DNA of 64,000 nucleotides from an uncultured Cohaesibacter sp. (GTDB lineage: Bacteria; Pseudomonadota; Alphaproteobacteria; Rhizobiales; Cohaesibacteraceae), in contig NZ_OY782507.1 of NCBI RefSeq assembly GCF_963677725.1, positions 1,984,001 through 2,048,000 on the forward strand, given 5' to 3'. Shown in pieces: positions 8,493 to 17,403 of this stretch. The notes beneath the pieces are model-generated. The model saw nothing but the letters and a program-made list of their open reading frames with translations, ran no database searches and was not told the origin of the DNA. Both the position numbers and the translations under genes were made by a program. Within the stretch, counting starts at the first letter, position 1. Each line of letters begins with the position of its first letter.

Positions 8493-8981
8493 ATGACGCC
8501 GAACGAAGAAATCAGACTGGTCCTGATGTCCATCCGCAAGATTGCGCGGGCTTTGGATATCCATTCGCGCTATTTGAACAAGGAAAGCGGCTTGACGCTG
8601 CCGCAGCTGATCGTCTTGCGTTGCGTTCGAGATCTTGGCGCCCCTTCGGGCAGCGCCATTGCCAAAGCGGTGGACCTGTCACCGCCGACGGTGCTGGGCA
8701 TCCTCGACAAGCTGACAGCCAAGGGGCTGATTGAACGCCAGCGGCTGGAAAATAACCGCCGCGTTGTCGTATCGCGCCTGACCGAGCAAGGCGAGACCTT
8801 GCTCGCGAGCAGCCCCTCGCCGCTCGGAGAACAATTTGCCAGCCGTTATTTTGAATTGAATGAAGCGGAACGGCGCAAACTCATCGAGTCGCTTGAGACC
8901 GTCGCCGACCTCACCAAGAGCGAAAAGCTCGACGAGATTGCAAAACTGGTCAGCACCACCGTGCCGACCAGTCAGTTGTAA
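8493..8981 (+). CDS. MarR-family transcriptional regulator
   Basis: A 162-residue winged-helix regulator. The helix-turn-helix is 'GSAIAKAVDLSPPTVLGILDKLTAKGLIERQ' in the middle of the protein, followed by the wing 'ENNRRVVVSRLTEQGETLL'. The start at 8493 is fixed by GAGGAA nine bases upstream; a longer open frame from 8376 has no such site and would read through the fucA-marR gap. A perfect 18-bp palindrome overlaps the ribosome-binding site, suggesting autoregulation. It lies 132 bases after fucA and is convergent with the L,D-transpeptidase gene. The ligand is unknown; nothing adjacent is an obvious target. Confidence 0.88.
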   Translation: MTPNEEIRLVLMSIRKIARALDIHSRYLNKESGLTLPQLIVLRCVRDLGAPSGSAIAKAVDLSPPTVLGILDKLTAKGLIERQRLENNRRVVVSRLTEQGETLLASSPSPLGEQFASRYFELNEAERRKLIESLETVADLTKSEKLDEIAKLVSTTVPTSQL

Positions 8982-9019
8982 CCGATACGTCTCTTACATC
9001 GTCACCACTTTGGCCTTTA

Positions 9020-9727
9020 TCAGATCACGACAATCGGCGACTGGCTCGGCACGCGCTGATACAAATCGATGATATCATGGTTGAGCAAACGCACGCAGCC
9101 TGACGAAACAGCCCTGCCGATTGACCAGACTTCTGCCGTCCCATGTAGGCGATAGAGAGTGTCGCGGCCATCCTGATAGATATAGAGTGCACGGGCGCCG
9201 AGCGGATTGGACGGTCCTGGAGGCATGCCGCCATTCTTCCAGCTCCATCTTTCGAGTTCCGGTTCGCGGGCAATCATTTCGGCAGGGGGCGTCCAGGTCG
9301 GCCAAGCGGCCTTGCGGGCAACGACGGCGCGGCCAGACCATTCAAATCCGGCACGGCCCAACCCGACGCCATAGCGAATGGCGCGGTTATTCTCCAGAAC
9401 AAGATAAAGGTAATAATTCTGCGTATCAACGATGAGCGTGCCGACCTTTTCATAGGTATTATAGGTAACTTCGCGGCGCAGGAATTTCTTGTTGAGCTTT
9501 GCCAGATTGATCGCGTCGAGCGGAAAACGTTCCTGAGGCAAAGGCCCATACATGGTTGCATAGGGGCTTGGGGTGACCGGGTTTAGACTACCTGCCCGGT
9601 TGCGCGGACCGCATGCCGCCAGAGATGCGCTGGCCAGCATAAGTCCACCAGCGCGAAGCATGTGACGCCGACTAAAGCCCTTTGTAAGCGGGGAAGAAAG
9701 CGTCGGAAAGTCATTTTCTTTTGTCAT
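9020..9727 (-). CDS. L,D-transpeptidase (YkuD domain), exported lipoprotein
   Basis: A 235-residue cell-envelope enzyme that cross-links peptidoglycan or attaches proteins to it. The YkuD active-site motif is intact near the C-terminus: 'HGTAEVWSIGRAVSSGCVRL', with catalytic Cys in SSGC and the conserved His and Arg. The N-terminus carries 'SRRHMLRAGGLMLASASLAAC': a twin-arginine-like region followed by a lipobox LAAC, so it is probably lipid-anchored. I chose the ATG at 9727 (MTKENDF); the frame extends upstream to 9850 with no good ribosome-binding site. It is convergent with marR and followed upstream by a small secreted-protein gene on the same strand. Confidence 0.9.
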   Translation of the reverse strand: MTKENDFPTLSSPLTKGFSRRHMLRAGGLMLASASLAACGPRNRAGSLNPVTPSPYATMYGPLPQERFPLDAINLAKLNKKFLRREVTYNTYEKVGTLIVDTQNYYLYLVLENNRAIRYGVGLGRAGFEWSGRAVVARKAAWPTWTPPAEMIAREPELERWSWKNGGMPPGPSNPLGARALYIYQDGRDTLYRLHGTAEVWSIGRAVSSGCVRLLNHDIIDLYQRVPSQSPIVVI

Positions 9728-9949
9728 TGTTTTTACCTGATTAGTGCCGGCAAGGCTCGAATGGGCAAGGCCCGTCACCGGCATCCGCCCAAACGCTTCA
9801 AACAAAAGCACCTTGAGCGAGCAGAGGGATGGCCCGTTGCTGGACATCATGAAAGATTAACGCTGCTCGACCCGATTCAGTTCCCAAAAGGAATCGAATA
9901 GAGGCCAAAGCGTGAGTAAAACGGGGAAATTCAGTAGCGAAGATCGGGA

Positions 9950-10354
9950 TTAGCCAAGGCGCGGAGGCGGTGGATCCGGTGCAACATCCCGGCGCTCTGC
10001 ATTGTGGTCCCGAGGGATAACATATCGCAAGACACCGTTGCCGGTGGAATGTGCCACATTTATCTGGCTGGCCAACATGGGTCCATTGCATTGCAAGGAC
10101 CCATCAGCGATATGGTTGGGGCATTTGCGACACGGGCTTGGCGCGGCCACCTGCTTTGCGTCCGATGGCGGTATTTGCACACCGAACAGAATGCCGTCAC
10201 CATGGACACCAGCCGCGATAGCTGCCGCTTTTGCCGCATGCAGACCGGTGCCGGAGACCAGCATAGGTGCAGCCCAGCTGACAAGCAGCAACAGGCTCAA
10301 CAAGCGCAATTTGAAAAAGAGAGCAAGCATCGATTGGTCAATGTCTGAGCGCAC
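9950..10354 (-). CDS. Small secreted protein with two CxxC-like cysteines and a proline-rich tail
   Basis: I do not recognise this protein with certainty. It has a strong hydrophobic leader (LALFFKLRLLSLLLLVSW) ending near 'AAKAAA', then 'SPCRKCPNHIADGSLQC' near the middle, and ends PDPPPPRLG. This pattern recalls the small periplasmic DUF2946-like proteins of alphaproteobacteria linked to metal handling, but that is a guess. The start could be the GTG at 10354 or the ATG at 10330; neither has a clear ribosome-binding site. It lies between the L,D-transpeptidase and LysR genes, all on the minus strand. Open frames on the other strand here lack any such structure. Confidence 0.55.
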   Translation of the reverse strand: MRSDIDQSMLALFFKLRLLSLLLLVSWAAPMLVSGTGLHAAKAAAIAAGVHGDGILFGVQIPPSDAKQVAAPSPCRKCPNHIADGSLQCNGPMLASQINVAHSTGNGVLRYVIPRDHNAERRDVAPDPPPPRLG

Positions 10355-10498
10355 CGAATTCTGGTCGGGTGGCGCTGGGTCAGGCGGAATTGCGCCTAAG
10401 GGTTACCCCTTATTAACTATATCCACAACCAAAACCCACCGCTCCCGTCGCTTTCCTGACTTGCCGTTGCAAAGACGTCACGGCAGGGCCTTCATTGC

Positions 10499-11437
10499 TC
10501 AGATCAGCTTGAAACGCTCAAGATGGCCAGTGCAGGGATCGGCTTGCAAATGGGCCCAGATCTTCTGGACCAATGGTGATTTCACTGCGCGTTTCTTGCA
10601 GACCCAGATTTCAAGTTCAGTGTCAAATTTGCGATTATCCGCCAGGGCGATTTCGCCGTTGCGCACGCTGTCATAGGCACTGCTGGCGGGCAGCCAGAGC
10701 ATCTTTTGCTCATAAATTGCAAGCTTCTTCATGAATTCGCAGGTGCCGCTCTGCGCGGTGCAGACAAATTTCGGATCCTGCGGTGTCATGCGGGAGAAAA
10801 TCAGATCTTCGATACGGGAGAAATAGCCGCTCAGGCCGTAGCCGACATATTCGAGCCCATCGCGCGGCGGATTGTTGATGTCATAGGCAGGCTCCCCTTT
10901 CTCGTTCAGAGCAGTACAAAGATGCATAATATCTTTTCCAAGGGTGATGAAATCGAAATCATCGGCATCGAGCACGGTTGGCACCTGTGGATGGTGGAAC
11001 ATAACCACCAGATCCATTTTCCAATCCGCCAGCATCTCGATCATTTCACCGAAATCATAAGTATCGATGGAAACGGAGAAATCACCACAGGCGGCCTTGA
11101 GCTGTTGAAGCCATTCGGGAACAAAGCTCAAGGCCAGCGTTGTGGCCGCTGCAATACGGATATCAGGCGCCGCGCTGGCATTACGCCGCTGAAATTCCAC
11201 GCGATTCAATTGCAATTCACGCAAGATATTCTGAGCTGTGCTATGAAAGACCTTACCATCCACGGTCAGTTTGACCGGATAGGAAGTGCGATCAAAAAGG
11301 TCGGTTCCAAGCCAGTTTTCCAGCGCCTTGATGCGGCGAGAGAAGGCGGATTGGGTGATGTGACGCTCTTCTGCGGCCTGCGAAAAACTGCCGGTTTTGC
11401 TCAATACCAGAAAATCAGTCAGCCAGTTCGTATCCAT
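10499..11437 (-). CDS. LysR-family transcriptional regulator (HypT/YjiE-like)
   Basis: A 312-residue regulator. The N-terminal helix-turn-helix is 'LSKTGSFSQAAEERHITQSAFSRRIKALENWLG', and the rest is the LysR co-inducer domain. 'FSQAAEERHITQSAFSRRIKALE' and the 'IAAATTLALSFVPEWLQQL' stretch resemble E. coli YjiE/HypT. I chose the ATG at 11437 (MDTNWLTDF), with AAAGAG upstream. It is divergent from a peptide ABC transporter operon, so it probably controls that operon. An inverted repeat fitting a LysR box sits in the shared gap. The inducer is unknown; a transported peptide is plausible. Confidence 0.9.
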   Translation of the reverse strand: MDTNWLTDFLVLSKTGSFSQAAEERHITQSAFSRRIKALENWLGTDLFDRTSYPVKLTVDGKVFHSTAQNILRELQLNRVEFQRRNASAAPDIRIAAATTLALSFVPEWLQQLKAACGDFSVSIDTYDFGEMIEMLADWKMDLVVMFHHPQVPTVLDADDFDFITLGKDIMHLCTALNEKGEPAYDINNPPRDGLEYVGYGLSGYFSRIEDLIFSRMTPQDPKFVCTAQSGTCEFMKKLAIYEQKMLWLPASSAYDSVRNGEIALADNRKFDTELEIWVCKKRAVKSPLVQKIWAHLQADPCTGHLERFKLI

Positions 11438-11483
11438 TGCATGCTCTTTGATCGAATGCGGAAATATTGGGCAGTCTAACACA

Positions 11484-11502
11484 TTATGCAAAATTGGCAT
11501 AA
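11484..11502. promoter_or_regulatory. Probable LysR box in the lysR-peptide transporter gap
   Basis: TTATGC (11484-11489) and GCATAA (11497-11502) form a perfect inverted repeat with a 7-base AT-rich spacer. This satisfies the T-N11-A pattern typical of LysR recognition sites. It lies 47 bases upstream of the lysR start and 158 bases upstream of the binding-protein gene. Confidence 0.5.
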
Positions 11503-11659
11503 CAACTCTGTTGGTTGATGTAGGTCAATCGATATAGGCTGTTAAAGTCACCTGGTTGCACGATCTCTGCTCGACCAATGAAGCAGGACGGCACCCATAC
11601 ATCGCAAACCGTTCGCGGTTGACGAACCGAGATCTGATTATCCTAGAGGGAGATTGAAC

Positions 11660-13267
11660 GTGAACTTTCCATTGACGTTTAAAGGCCTGTCCTTGGCAGC
11701 TGTGCTGGCCGCATCGGTTGCCATTCCAATGGCACCGGCATCCGCCGCCACGCCAAAAGACACCTTTGTAATTGCGCGCAACACCGCCGATGCCATCACA
11801 CTGGATCCGGCAGAAAGCTTCGAGTTCACCGGCGGTCGCATCATCGCCAACATTTACGAGCGCCTGTTCTTCTTCGAGCCAGAAGATCTGACCAAGCTGG
11901 TTGGCGGCATCGCAGAATCCTATGAATTTTCCGAAGACGGCAAGAAAATCACCGTCAAGCTGAAACCGGGCCTGACCTTCCATTCTGGCAATCCGGTCAC
12001 CGCAAATGACGTGGCCTACTCCTTGGGTCGCGCAATCAAGCTCGACAAGACCCCTGCCTTCATCCTCAAGCAGATCGGCTGGACAGCAGACAATGTTGAT
12101 GAAGCCGTCAAGGCGATTGACGACCAGACTGTCGAAATCAACGTGCTGGCAGAGATGTCTCCGGCTCTGGTGCTCAACCTGCTCTCTTCTTCTGTCGCGT
12201 CGATTGTTGACATGAAGGAAGTGGAAGCGCATGCCGTTGACGGTGATATGGGCTATGCATGGCTCAAAGACCATTCTGCCGGGTCTGGCGCTTACAAGCT
12301 GAAAACCTGGAAAGCCAACGAACTGGTCATGCTGGAAGCGTTCGACAAGTTCCGTTACGGCGAACCTCCGATGAAACGCGTCGTGATCCGTCACGTGGCA
12401 GAGCCATCCGCTCAGCGTCTGTTGCTTGAAAAAGGCGATGTCGACGCAGCTATGGAGCTGACCTCGGATCAGCTCAAAGGTCTGGCAGGCAATTCGGATG
12501 TGGTCGCGATGACCTATCCGAAGGGTTATCTGATGTATATGGCCACCAACATGAATGATCCGATGCTTTCCAAGCCGAAAGTTCGCGATGCGCTGCATTA
12601 CGTGGTTGACTACAAGGGCATGGCCAATTCGATTCTTGATGGCCAGTACAAGATCCACCAGAATTTCTGGCCTTCGGGCATGTGGGCCGCTGCCACGGAA
12701 AATCCCTATAGCTTCGACCTTGAAAAAGCCAAAACGCTGCTCGGTGAGGCAGGTGTCGAGCCCGGCACCAAGATCACGATCGACACTCTGAACAAATCGC
12801 CATTCAAAGAAGTGGCCCAGAATGTTCAGGCTGCATTGGGCAAAATTGGCATTGAATCCGATATCATTCTGTCCGACGGCAAGACCCTGTGGCCAAAATA
12901 TCGTGCCCGCAAGCATCAATTGATCATTGCCCGCTGGGGTCCTGATTATTCCGATCCGCATTCCAACGCCGATGCCTTTGCCCACAATCCGGACAATCGC
13001 TTCGAAGCCAAGCTGACAGGCAAACTGACCTGGCGTAATGCCTGGGACGCAAAAGGTCTCACCGAGCTGACCAATCAGGCAGCCGCCGAGTCCGATCCTG
13101 CCAAGCGTGAAGAACTCTATGCCACCTTGCAGAAAATGGTGCGTGAAGATTCTCCATTCACCATCATGTTCCAGGCGATTGGCACATTTGGCCAGCGCGC
13201 CAACGTCAAAGGCTTTGTCAATGGCGTGACTTCTGACCAGGCTTATTACTGGACGGTGACCAAGTAA
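11660..13267 (+). CDS. Periplasmic peptide-binding protein (ABC family 5, DppA/OppA class)
   Basis: A 535-residue periplasmic receptor for the downstream peptide-type ABC importer. There is a signal peptide ending at 'APASA-ATP' near residue 29. The SBP_bac_5 features include 'TFVIARNTADAITLDPAESFEFTG' at the mature N-terminus, 'VKLKPGLTFHSGNPVTANDVAYSL', and 'SGAYKLKTWKANE'. I set the start at the GTG at 11660, with GAGGG nine bases upstream; a TTG at 11654 is the alternative. A stem-loop follows seven bases after the stop, before the permease genes. The long open frame on the opposite strand across this gene is an antisense shadow. The substrate may be a short peptide, given the dipeptidase at the operon end. 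Confidence 0.93.
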   Translation: MNFPLTFKGLSLAAVLAASVAIPMAPASAATPKDTFVIARNTADAITLDPAESFEFTGGRIIANIYERLFFFEPEDLTKLVGGIAESYEFSEDGKKITVKLKPGLTFHSGNPVTANDVAYSLGRAIKLDKTPAFILKQIGWTADNVDEAVKAIDDQTVEINVLAEMSPALVLNLLSSSVASIVDMKEVEAHAVDGDMGYAWLKDHSAGSGAYKLKTWKANELVMLEAFDKFRYGEPPMKRVVIRHVAEPSAQRLLLEKGDVDAAMELTSDQLKGLAGNSDVVAMTYPKGYLMYMATNMNDPMLSKPKVRDALHYVVDYKGMANSILDGQYKIHQNFWPSGMWAAATENPYSFDLEKAKTLLGEAGVEPGTKITIDTLNKSPFKEVAQNVQAALGKIGIESDIILSDGKTLWPKYRARKHQLIIARWGPDYSDPHSNADAFAHNPDNRFEAKLTGKLTWRNAWDAKGLTELTNQAAAESDPAKREELYATLQKMVREDSPFTIMFQAIGTFGQRANVKGFVNGVTSDQAYYWTVTK

Positions 13268-13274
13268 GCGATAT

Positions 13275-13351
13275 GCGCCCCTCGCTTCACGGCGGAGGGC
13301 GCTTCTCTTTCTGGGTTCCAATCGTTGGTATCGGCGATGCAAATGCATCGC
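13275..13351 (+). other. Stem-loop and a second dyad between binding-protein and permease genes
   Basis: A hairpin with arms GCGCCCCTC (13275-13283) and GAGGGCGC (13295-13302; one bulged C) lies 7 bases after the binding-protein stop and is followed by the pyrimidine run TTCTCTTTC. It should stop or slow part of the transcripts and protect the binding-protein mRNA. A second dyad, GCGATGCA and TGCATCGC around two As, is at 13334-13351; it could be an operator or a tight hairpin. The remaining gap up to the permease start at 13507 shows nothing else clear. Confidence 0.6.
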
Positions 13352-13506
13352 TGCACGGCTTGCGGTCCGGGCACGACCCATTGCGATGGCTTGGTGTTCG
13401 GACTGCTTTGAACCAGACAGCACGGCTTCAACAAGATCAGCCCTGCAGGCGCAGGACAGCTGACAGACTTGGCGTGCGCTATATGGGATATTGCGGGATT
13501 TCCTGA

Positions 13507-14583
13507 ATGACTGACAATTCCATCTCACGGACGAGCGAGCCACAGAGCGGCGGGACCGATTTTGCACCTCTTTTGCGCACCGCGCAAAAGATTGGTAGCG
13601 GGCTGTTGATGCTCATACTCACCTTTATCGGTTTGACGGCCGTCACCTTCATCATTGGCCGGATCATGCCAAACGATCCGGTGGTGGCCATCGTCGGCGA
13701 CAGGGCATCCAAGGAGGTCTATGAAGCGATGTATATCCAGCTCGGCCTCGACAAGCCGATCTGGGAACAATATCTGATCTTCGTGGGCAACATGCTGCAG
13801 GGGGATTTCGGCACGTCGGTGATGACCACCCGGCCTGTGCTCGAAGACATCAAGCGCTTCTTCCCGGCAACGCTGGAACTGGCGACACTGGCAACGTTGG
13901 TCGGTATCATTATTGGTGTGCCTGCCGGGGTGATGGCTGCGGTGCGCCATGGCACGCTGATTGACCATACGGTCCGCATCATTGGCCTGTTGGGCCATTC
14001 GATCCCGGTCTTCTGGCTCGGCATGGTGTCGCTGTTGATTTTCTACGCCAAGCTCGACTGGGTGGCCGGTCCGGGGCGGATTGATTTCTTCTATGACGGC
14101 ATTGTCGATCCGGTCACCGGTATCATCCTGATCGATTCCGCCCTCGCCGGTGAGTGGGACGTGTTCCAGAATGCGGTCTCCCATATCATCCTGCCCGCCT
14201 CGATGCTGGCCATCTATTCGCTGGCCTATATCGCCCGCATGACCCGCTCTTTCATGCTCGACCAGCTCAATCAGGAATATGTGCTGACGGCACGGGTGAA
14301 GGGCCTGAAGGAAGGGGCCGTGATCTGGCATCATGCCTTCCGCAATGTGCTTGTCCAGCTGATCACCATCATCGGGCTTACCTATGCCAGCCTTCTCGAA
14401 GGCTCGGTGCTGACCGAGACGGTTTTTGCGTGGCCAGGCATCGGGCAATATATCACCAATTCGCTCTTCAATGCCGACATGAATGCGGTGATTGGCGGCA
14501 CGCTGGTGGTGGGCGTTTCCTTTGTGGGCATCAACATGATTTCCGACATGCTGTATCGCATCGTTGATCCGAGGGCGAAATAA
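13507..14583 (+). CDS. Peptide ABC transporter permease (DppB class)
   Basis: A 358-residue inner-membrane permease. It has the DppB/OppB layout: an N-terminal helix with 'VTFIIGRIMPNDPVVAIVG', a periplasmic region, then the transmembrane core. The 'GLKEGAVIWHHAFRNVL' EAA loop that docks on the ATPase lies near residue 270. The C-terminal 'EGSVLTETVFAWPGIGQYI' is diagnostic of the class. There is an extra soluble N-terminus of about 30 residues before the first helix. Its stop overlaps the next start (TAATG), so the two permeases are coupled. Confidence 0.94.
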   Translation: MTDNSISRTSEPQSGGTDFAPLLRTAQKIGSGLLMLILTFIGLTAVTFIIGRIMPNDPVVAIVGDRASKEVYEAMYIQLGLDKPIWEQYLIFVGNMLQGDFGTSVMTTRPVLEDIKRFFPATLELATLATLVGIIIGVPAGVMAAVRHGTLIDHTVRIIGLLGHSIPVFWLGMVSLLIFYAKLDWVAGPGRIDFFYDGIVDPVTGIILIDSALAGEWDVFQNAVSHIILPASMLAIYSLAYIARMTRSFMLDQLNQEYVLTARVKGLKEGAVIWHHAFRNVLVQLITIIGLTYASLLEGSVLTETVFAWPGIGQYITNSLFNADMNAVIGGTLVVGVSFVGINMISDMLYRIVDPRAK

Positions 14584-15512
14584 TGACTGATAGCGCCATC
14601 AAACCGACCACCGGATTGCGAGCCTGGTTGCTCGCCGATTTCCCGGACACAGCCTTTCAGGCCCGTTGCCAGCGCACCTATATCGGCTGGCTGAGTTTCA
14701 AGACCAACCCCATTGCGATGCTCGGTCTTTTCATCGTTGGCTTTCTCTGCCTTGTTGCGCTGTTTGCACCACTGATTGCGAGCACCAATGGCAATGAGCA
14801 GGATCTCGCCAACCGTCTCCAGCCAGCAAGCTTTGCTCACTGGTTCGGCACCGACGAGCTTGGCCGCGATGTGTTTGACCGCATTGTCTGGGGCTCGCGC
14901 GTCACCCTTTATATCATTTTCCTTGTCTCGATCATTGTGATGCCGATTGGTCTGATCATCGGCACTGCAGCCGGTTTACTCGGAGGCATTGTCGACAAGG
15001 TACTGATGCGCATCACCGATATTTTCCTTGCCTTCCCGCGGCTCATTCTGGCGCTGGCTTTCGTGGCCGTGCTGGGGCCGGGGCTGGAAAATGCCGTGCT
15101 CGCGATCGCACTGACCACATGGTCGCCCTATGCCCGACTGGCACGGGCCGAAACCCTGACCGTGCGTTCAAGCGAATATATCATGGCGGCCGAGATTATG
15201 GGCGCATCCAAGCTGCGCATTCTGTTTGGCCATATCATGCCCATGTGTCTTAGCTCGACCATCGTGCGCCTGACGCTCGATATGGCAGGCATCATTCTGA
15301 CCGCTGCCGGTCTTGGCTTTCTTGGTCTGGGGGCTCAACCGCCCCTGGCGGAATGGGGTGCGATGATCGCCACGGGTCGGGATTTTCTGCTCGATCAGTG
15401 GTGGGTGCCTACCATTCCCGGCATTGCCATTCTGGTGGTTTCCCTTGGCTTCAACCTGCTTGGCGACGGCCTGCGTGATGTGCTTGATCCACGCAGCTCA
15501 GGAGGCCACTGA
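14583..15512 (+). CDS. Peptide ABC transporter permease (DppC class)
   Basis: A 309-residue inner-membrane permease that pairs with the DppB-class protein. The family features are 'HWFGTDELGRDVFDRIVWGSRVTL' near residue 85, the EAA loop 'AAEIMGASKLRILFGHIMP' and 'TAAGLGFLGLGAQPPLAEWG' near the C-terminus. The start overlaps the upstream stop by one base. The stop at 15510-15512 lies two bases before the start of the first ATPase, which has AGGAGG inside the end of this gene. Confidence 0.94.
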   Translation: MTDSAIKPTTGLRAWLLADFPDTAFQARCQRTYIGWLSFKTNPIAMLGLFIVGFLCLVALFAPLIASTNGNEQDLANRLQPASFAHWFGTDELGRDVFDRIVWGSRVTLYIIFLVSIIVMPIGLIIGTAAGLLGGIVDKVLMRITDIFLAFPRLILALAFVAVLGPGLENAVLAIALTTWSPYARLARAETLTVRSSEYIMAAEIMGASKLRILFGHIMPMCLSSTIVRLTLDMAGIILTAAGLGFLGLGAQPPLAEWGAMIATGRDFLLDQWWVPTIPGIAILVVSLGFNLLGDGLRDVLDPRSSGGH

Positions 15513-15514
15513 TC

Positions 15515-16432
15515 ATGGATGAAACAATGAATAATGCAGCTTCCCCGGAGCCGCAGGATACGGACCGAAGCGATGAGACGCTGATCTCGGTCAAGGACCT
15601 GCATGTGCGCTTCACCACCCCGAAAGGTCCTGTCCACGCAGTGCGCGGCGTCAGCTTTGACCTTAAACGCGAACGGCTTGGCATCGTCGGGGAAAGTGGT
15701 TCGGGCAAATCCCAGACTGGCCGCGCCCTGTTGCGACTGACCGCAGGCAATGGCTCGATCGAGGCCAGCGAGATGATGTTTGATGGCATCGATCTGATGA
15801 AGGCCAGCGAGAAAACCATGCGCAACATTCGTGGCTCGCGGATTTCCATGATCATGCAGGATCCGAAATATTCGCTCAATCCGGTTATGACGGTTGGGGC
15901 GCAAATTGCTGAATCCTGTCGCGAGCATGAGAAAATCTCCAAGTCCGAAGCCAAAAAACGGGCGCTGGCCATGCTGGAAGCTGTGCGGATCCGCGAACCT
16001 GAAAAGGTCTTTTCGCTTTATCCCCATCAGGTCTCCGGCGGCATGGGGCAGCGGATCATGATCGCCATGATGCTGATCACCGACCCGGAAGTGATGATTG
16101 CGGATGAGCCAACCTCGGCGCTGGACGTCACCGTGCAGATGCAGGTGCTCGCCTTGCTCGACGATATGGTGCGCGAGCGCGGCATGGGGCTGGTTCTGAT
16201 CAGCCATGATTTGCATCTGGTGTCCAGTTTCTGCGACCGGGTACTGGTGATGTATGGGGGTCGGATCATGGAAATTCTCGATGCCAAGCATCTCGATCAG
16301 GCGCAGCATCCCTACACCAAGGGTCTGCTGAGCTGTCTGCCGCGCATGGATGGCAATCATGATGATCTGCCGGTCTTGCAGCGCGACCCGAATTGGATGA
16401 CGGAAGAGTTGAGCGGAGGATCAAACGCATGA
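15515..16432 (+). CDS. Peptide ABC transporter ATP-binding protein (DppD class)
   Basis: A 305-residue cytoplasmic ATPase. Walker A is 'GESGSGKS' near residue 63, the signature is 'VSGGMGQRIMIAMML' with the usual DppD glycine-methionine variant, and Walker B is 'VMIADEPTSALD'. The switch histidine is in 'LISHDLHLV'. An unusual 20-residue acidic leader precedes the ATPase fold. The C-terminus has 'QHPYTKGLLSCLP', the oligopeptide-transporter tail motif. The stop overlaps the start of the next ATPase as ATGA. Confidence 0.93.
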   Translation: MDETMNNAASPEPQDTDRSDETLISVKDLHVRFTTPKGPVHAVRGVSFDLKRERLGIVGESGSGKSQTGRALLRLTAGNGSIEASEMMFDGIDLMKASEKTMRNIRGSRISMIMQDPKYSLNPVMTVGAQIAESCREHEKISKSEAKKRALAMLEAVRIREPEKVFSLYPHQVSGGMGQRIMIAMMLITDPEVMIADEPTSALDVTVQMQVLALLDDMVRERGMGLVLISHDLHLVSSFCDRVLVMYGGRIMEILDAKHLDQAQHPYTKGLLSCLPRMDGNHDDLPVLQRDPNWMTEELSGGSNA

Positions 16433-17208
16433 TGATCTCCATTCGTGATCTCAGTATTTCCTTTGGTTCTGGCAAAAATGAAATTCAGGCCCTTAAAGGC
16501 GTCAATCTCGATGTCGCCGAAGGGGACAGCTACGGCCTTGTTGGCGAGTCCGGCTCAGGCAAGTCGACGGTTCTGCGGGCAATGGTGGGCATTTATTCCC
16601 ATTGGACCGGTTCCATCCGCATCGATGGACAGGAGCTGACAGCCAAGCGCTCTCTTGCCTCGCGCAAGCATATGCAGATGGTCTTTCAGGACCCATACGG
16701 CTCGCTCCATCCGCGCCGGACGGTGAATGACACGTTGCTTGAACCGCTGGTCATTCACAAGCTGGACAATCACGACGCCCGGATCGTCAAGATCCTCAAA
16801 GAGGTGGGACTGGGGCCGGAATTCCGCTTCCGGTATCCGCACCAATTGTCCGGTGGGCAGCGACAACGTGTGGCTATTGCACGGGCGCTCATTCTGGAGC
16901 CGGAAGTGATCCTGCTTGATGAGCCAACCAGTGCGCTTGATGTATCGGTGCAGGCCGAGATTCTCAATCTGTTGTCGACGTTGCGCAAGACCCACGGCCT
17001 GACCTACATCATGGTCAGCCATGACTTGGCGGTCGTTGGTCATCTGTGCAGCAAAATTGCGGTGATGAATCGCGGCGAGATCATCGAGGAAATGACCGAG
17101 GATCAGCTGCGCAGCGGTGAAGTCGCCCACGATTATACCCGCCAGCTCTGGACTGCCTCCCTTGGCTATGACCGCGCGGCACTTGAGACCTTCAAGGAGT
17201 TTGCCTGA
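16429..17208 (+). CDS. Peptide ABC transporter ATP-binding protein (DppF class)
   Basis: A 259-residue ATPase, the partner of the DppD-class protein. Walker A 'GESGSGKST' is near residue 40, the signature is 'LSGGQRQRVAIARAL', and Walker B is 'VILLDEPTSALDVSVQ'. The switch histidine is in 'MVSHDLAVV'. I chose the ATG at 16429, which overlaps the upstream stop and has GGAGGA nine bases before it; a second ATG follows at once. It is somewhat short for DppF (about 320) because it lacks the long C-terminal extension. It completes a five-gene importer. Confidence 0.93.
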   Translation: MMISIRDLSISFGSGKNEIQALKGVNLDVAEGDSYGLVGESGSGKSTVLRAMVGIYSHWTGSIRIDGQELTAKRSLASRKHMQMVFQDPYGSLHPRRTVNDTLLEPLVIHKLDNHDARIVKILKEVGLGPEFRFRYPHQLSGGQRQRVAIARALILEPEVILLDEPTSALDVSVQAEILNLLSTLRKTHGLTYIMVSHDLAVVGHLCSKIAVMNRGEIIEEMTEDQLRSGEVAHDYTRQLWTASLGYDRAALETFKEFA

Positions 17209-17403
17209 CTGTGGGCACTCCTCTGCCCTCTGCGATATCTCAATCGGGTCGAGCCGGGGGCTTTCCTGATCCGCGGCGTGCCGTGTCCAATGGTCAAATC
17301 ACCGGAAGGCGCGCCTGAAACTGACGAGACGGGGTCCGCTAAGACAGCGTGCAGACCGCGAGCGGGTGCGCTTTGCCCCCGGATAACGATAAGGACATAA
17401 AAC

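Noticed and set aside
10002-10676. 224-codon plus-strand frame
   Set aside because: Antisense to the end of the LysR gene and to the small secreted-protein gene; no domain seen.
11525-13567. 680-codon open frame on the minus strand
   Set aside because: It is antisense to the well-supported peptide-binding protein gene, has no recognisable domain or signal, and continues past both ends of that gene.
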